A stretch of 64,000 bases of DNA, taken from Rhodococcus sp. IEGM 1409. Its GTDB lineage: Bacteria > Actinomycetota > Actinomycetes > Mycobacteriales > Mycobacteriaceae. The stretch lies in contig NZ_JASHKN010000011.1 in the NCBI RefSeq assembly GCF_030056735.1, positions 112,687 through 176,686 on the forward strand, in the 5' to 3' direction. Below, in pieces: positions 26,001-29,000 of this stretch. Below the pieces are notes generated by a model. The model was not told where the DNA came from. It worked only from the letters and a program-made list of their open reading frames with translations, and ran no database searches. Both the position numbers and the translations under genes were made by a program. How positions within the stretch are numbered: position 1 is the first letter of the stretch; each line of letters begins with the position of its first letter.

Positions 26001-29000
26001 GGGCGATGTTCTGAAACTCCAACAGAACTTGGAAGATGGGTGAATGCGACGTCGAACGTTCCGGCGCAACCGCGTCGACAACGCTCTCGAACGGCACCTC
26101 GGTATGCCCGAACGCTGCCAGATCCACTTCGCGAGTCCTGGCAAGGATGTCCTCGAAGGTCGCGGCAGTATCAACGGCGGTTCGCAGGACCACCGTGTTG
26201 ACGAACATCCCGACCAGATCGTCGAGCGCTTGCTCAGCGCGCCCTCCCACCGGAGTGCCGATCGCGATATCTGCCGAGTCGCTCAGTCGTGCCAACAGAA
26301 CCGCCAATACCGAGTGCATCACCATGAAAGGTGTTGCGTTGAGGTGTCGAGCGAGCTCGAGAAGGTCACTGTGCACGTCTGCGGGCACCGAGAATCGGAC
26401 CGAATCACCGCGCATGGATCGTTCGGCCGGCCTCGGTCGATCCAGCGGAAGGTCGATCACGTCAGTCAGACCGGACAAGGTTGACGTCCAGTAGTCCAAC
26501 TGCTTGGACGCGAGAGTGTCCGGATCGGCGTCACTTCCGAGTACTTCGACCTGCCATTGGCTGTAGTCGGCGTACTGGACGGGCAACGGGGGCCAGTCCG
26601 GTACCTGATTCGCTGCCCTCGCTTCGTAGGCGCGGGCGAGGTCGCGGGCGAGCGGCTCGAGTGACGCTCCGTCCGCCGAGATATGGTGAACAACCAGTAC
26701 GAGGACATGTTCGTCTGGAGTGATCCGAAAGAGAGTGCCTCGAAGGGGCACGTCCACACTCACGTCGAATCCCTGTCGAGCGAGTTCGGCAATCCGCTCG
26801 TCCAGTGCTTCCTCGTCGACAGCCGCGTCCCACGCCACCTTCGACATCACGCGCTCCGGGGGAACTACGACCTGCAGTGGGCCGTCCACCGAGGCTGGAT
26901 AGACGGTTCGAAGCGATTCATGACGATCGACGACATCTCCCACCGCGGCCCGCAGCGCATCGGCATCCAATGCTCCTGACAGTCGAACCGCCATGGGAAT
27001 GTTGTAGGCCGGGGACGACGTGTCGAACTGGTTGACAAACCACAGGCGTTGTTGCGCCAGGGACACCGGCACTGTGTCCGGACGCGAATGTCTCTGCAAG
27101 AGAGGACGCCTCGAGCGAGAGTGATCGAGACCGGATGCCTTCGCGTCACGCACTTTCACCGCCAGTGATTCGACTGTCGGTGCCTCGAACAAGGCTCGCA
27201 CCCCGAAATCGACTGCTGCACCGGAGTTGACACGCGCGATCAGCCTCGTCGCAACCAGTGAGTTCCCACCAAGATCGAAGAAGTTGTCACCGATACCTAC
27301 CTTCGCGACACCCAGGACGTCAGCGAAGATCTCGGCAAGCAAGTGCTCGTTTATGCCCACAGGCGGTCTGAACTGGTCTGATCGGCCGATCAACTGCGGC
27401 GCAGGTAATGCCGCACGATCAACCTTTCCCGACGGACTGATCGGCAACTCGTCGAGAAGAACAAACGCTGCGGGCACCATGTACGACGGCACGCGGTCCG
27501 CAACGTACTGCGTCAACTCGGCCGTCGACAGCGCACTCCCGCCGGCAGGCAAGACGTACGCGACAATCATCGTTGTGCCCGAGGGCGCTGTAGTCGCCAC
27601 GGTGACTGCATTCTCGACCCGCGGACACGACTGTACGACGGTGTCGATTTCCCCGAGTTCGATCCGGAAGCCGCGAACCTTCACCTGGAAGTCACTACGT
27701 CCCACGTACTCGAGCGCACGGCCGCGCCGCACGCGCACCAAGTCCCCCGTTCGGTACATTCGCTGCCCGGTGGGGTCGAAAGGGTTGGCCACGAATCGTT
27801 CTGCCGTCAATGCACACTTCCGGTGATAGCCGCGCGCGAGCGCTTCACCCGAGATGTACAACTCCCCCACAACACCGTCAGGAACGGGGCGCAATCGCGG
27901 ATCGAGCACGATCTCGTGGAATCCACGCAGCGGTCCACCCACGGTGATTGCCTCCGACGACGCCAACGGTTCGCTGATGTTCGACATCACAGTGGCCTCG
28001 GTCGGACCGTAGGCGTTGCACAGTCTCCGTCCCGGAGCCCACCGCTGTACGAGTTCCGGTGGGCATGCCTCCCCACCGAACACGACATTGCCGAAGTCCG
28101 AAAGTCCATCGGGTGAGACTGTTCCGAGCGCCGCGGTCGTGACGAAGCCGTGCGTGATCTGCTCGGAGCCGAGGAATCGGGATAACTCGTCCCCACCGAG
28201 GATGGTGCGCGGGACGATCACCATGGTCGCTCCGGCACCGAAGGCCAACAGATATTCGAAGATCGAGGCGTCGAAACTCGGCGTCGAGAAGTGCAGCGTT
28301 CGAGCATTCTGCGTCGCACCGAACCTCGAACGCTGCTCGCCGGCAAGATCTTCCAGACCACAGTGGGAGACAATCACCCCCTTGGGGAGTCCGGTCGAAC
28401 CCGAGGTGTAGATCACGTACGCCGGATTGTCGGGCCGGAGTGGGTACACGCGATCGATGTCGGAGATGGAGCGCCCGGACAACTGTGCGCAGTGGGCACG
28501 AAACTCAGGGTCATCCATCGCCATCCACGGAAACGAATCCGGTAAACGGTCAAGTTCCGAAACGACCGTGAGTCCCAGCGTGGCGCCGGAATCGATCAGC
28601 ATGTAACGAACACGTTCAGACGGATAGTTCGGATCCACGGGCACAAATGCCGCACCCGTCTTGGCCACCGCCAACATGGCAACAACTGATCCGATCGAGC
28701 GCGTCAAACCCAGCGCCACAAGGTTTTCCGGACCAATTCCGCGGGCAATCAACATCCGAGCCATTCGAGTGGAATCCTCGTCGACTTCTCGATACGTCAC
28801 TTCGTCACCGAGGTATGAGAGAGCTACACGGTCGGGATGTTGCCGCGCCGCTCCGTCGAACAACTCGGCGAGGGTGCGATGCGAAGTGCGGGGGCCACTG
28901 CGGACAGGCCGCATCGCGGATCGCTCGTCGTCCGACAAGATGTCGATGTCGCCGATCACGACTGACGGACCCGTGGTGAGGGATTCCAGGATGCGCGCGA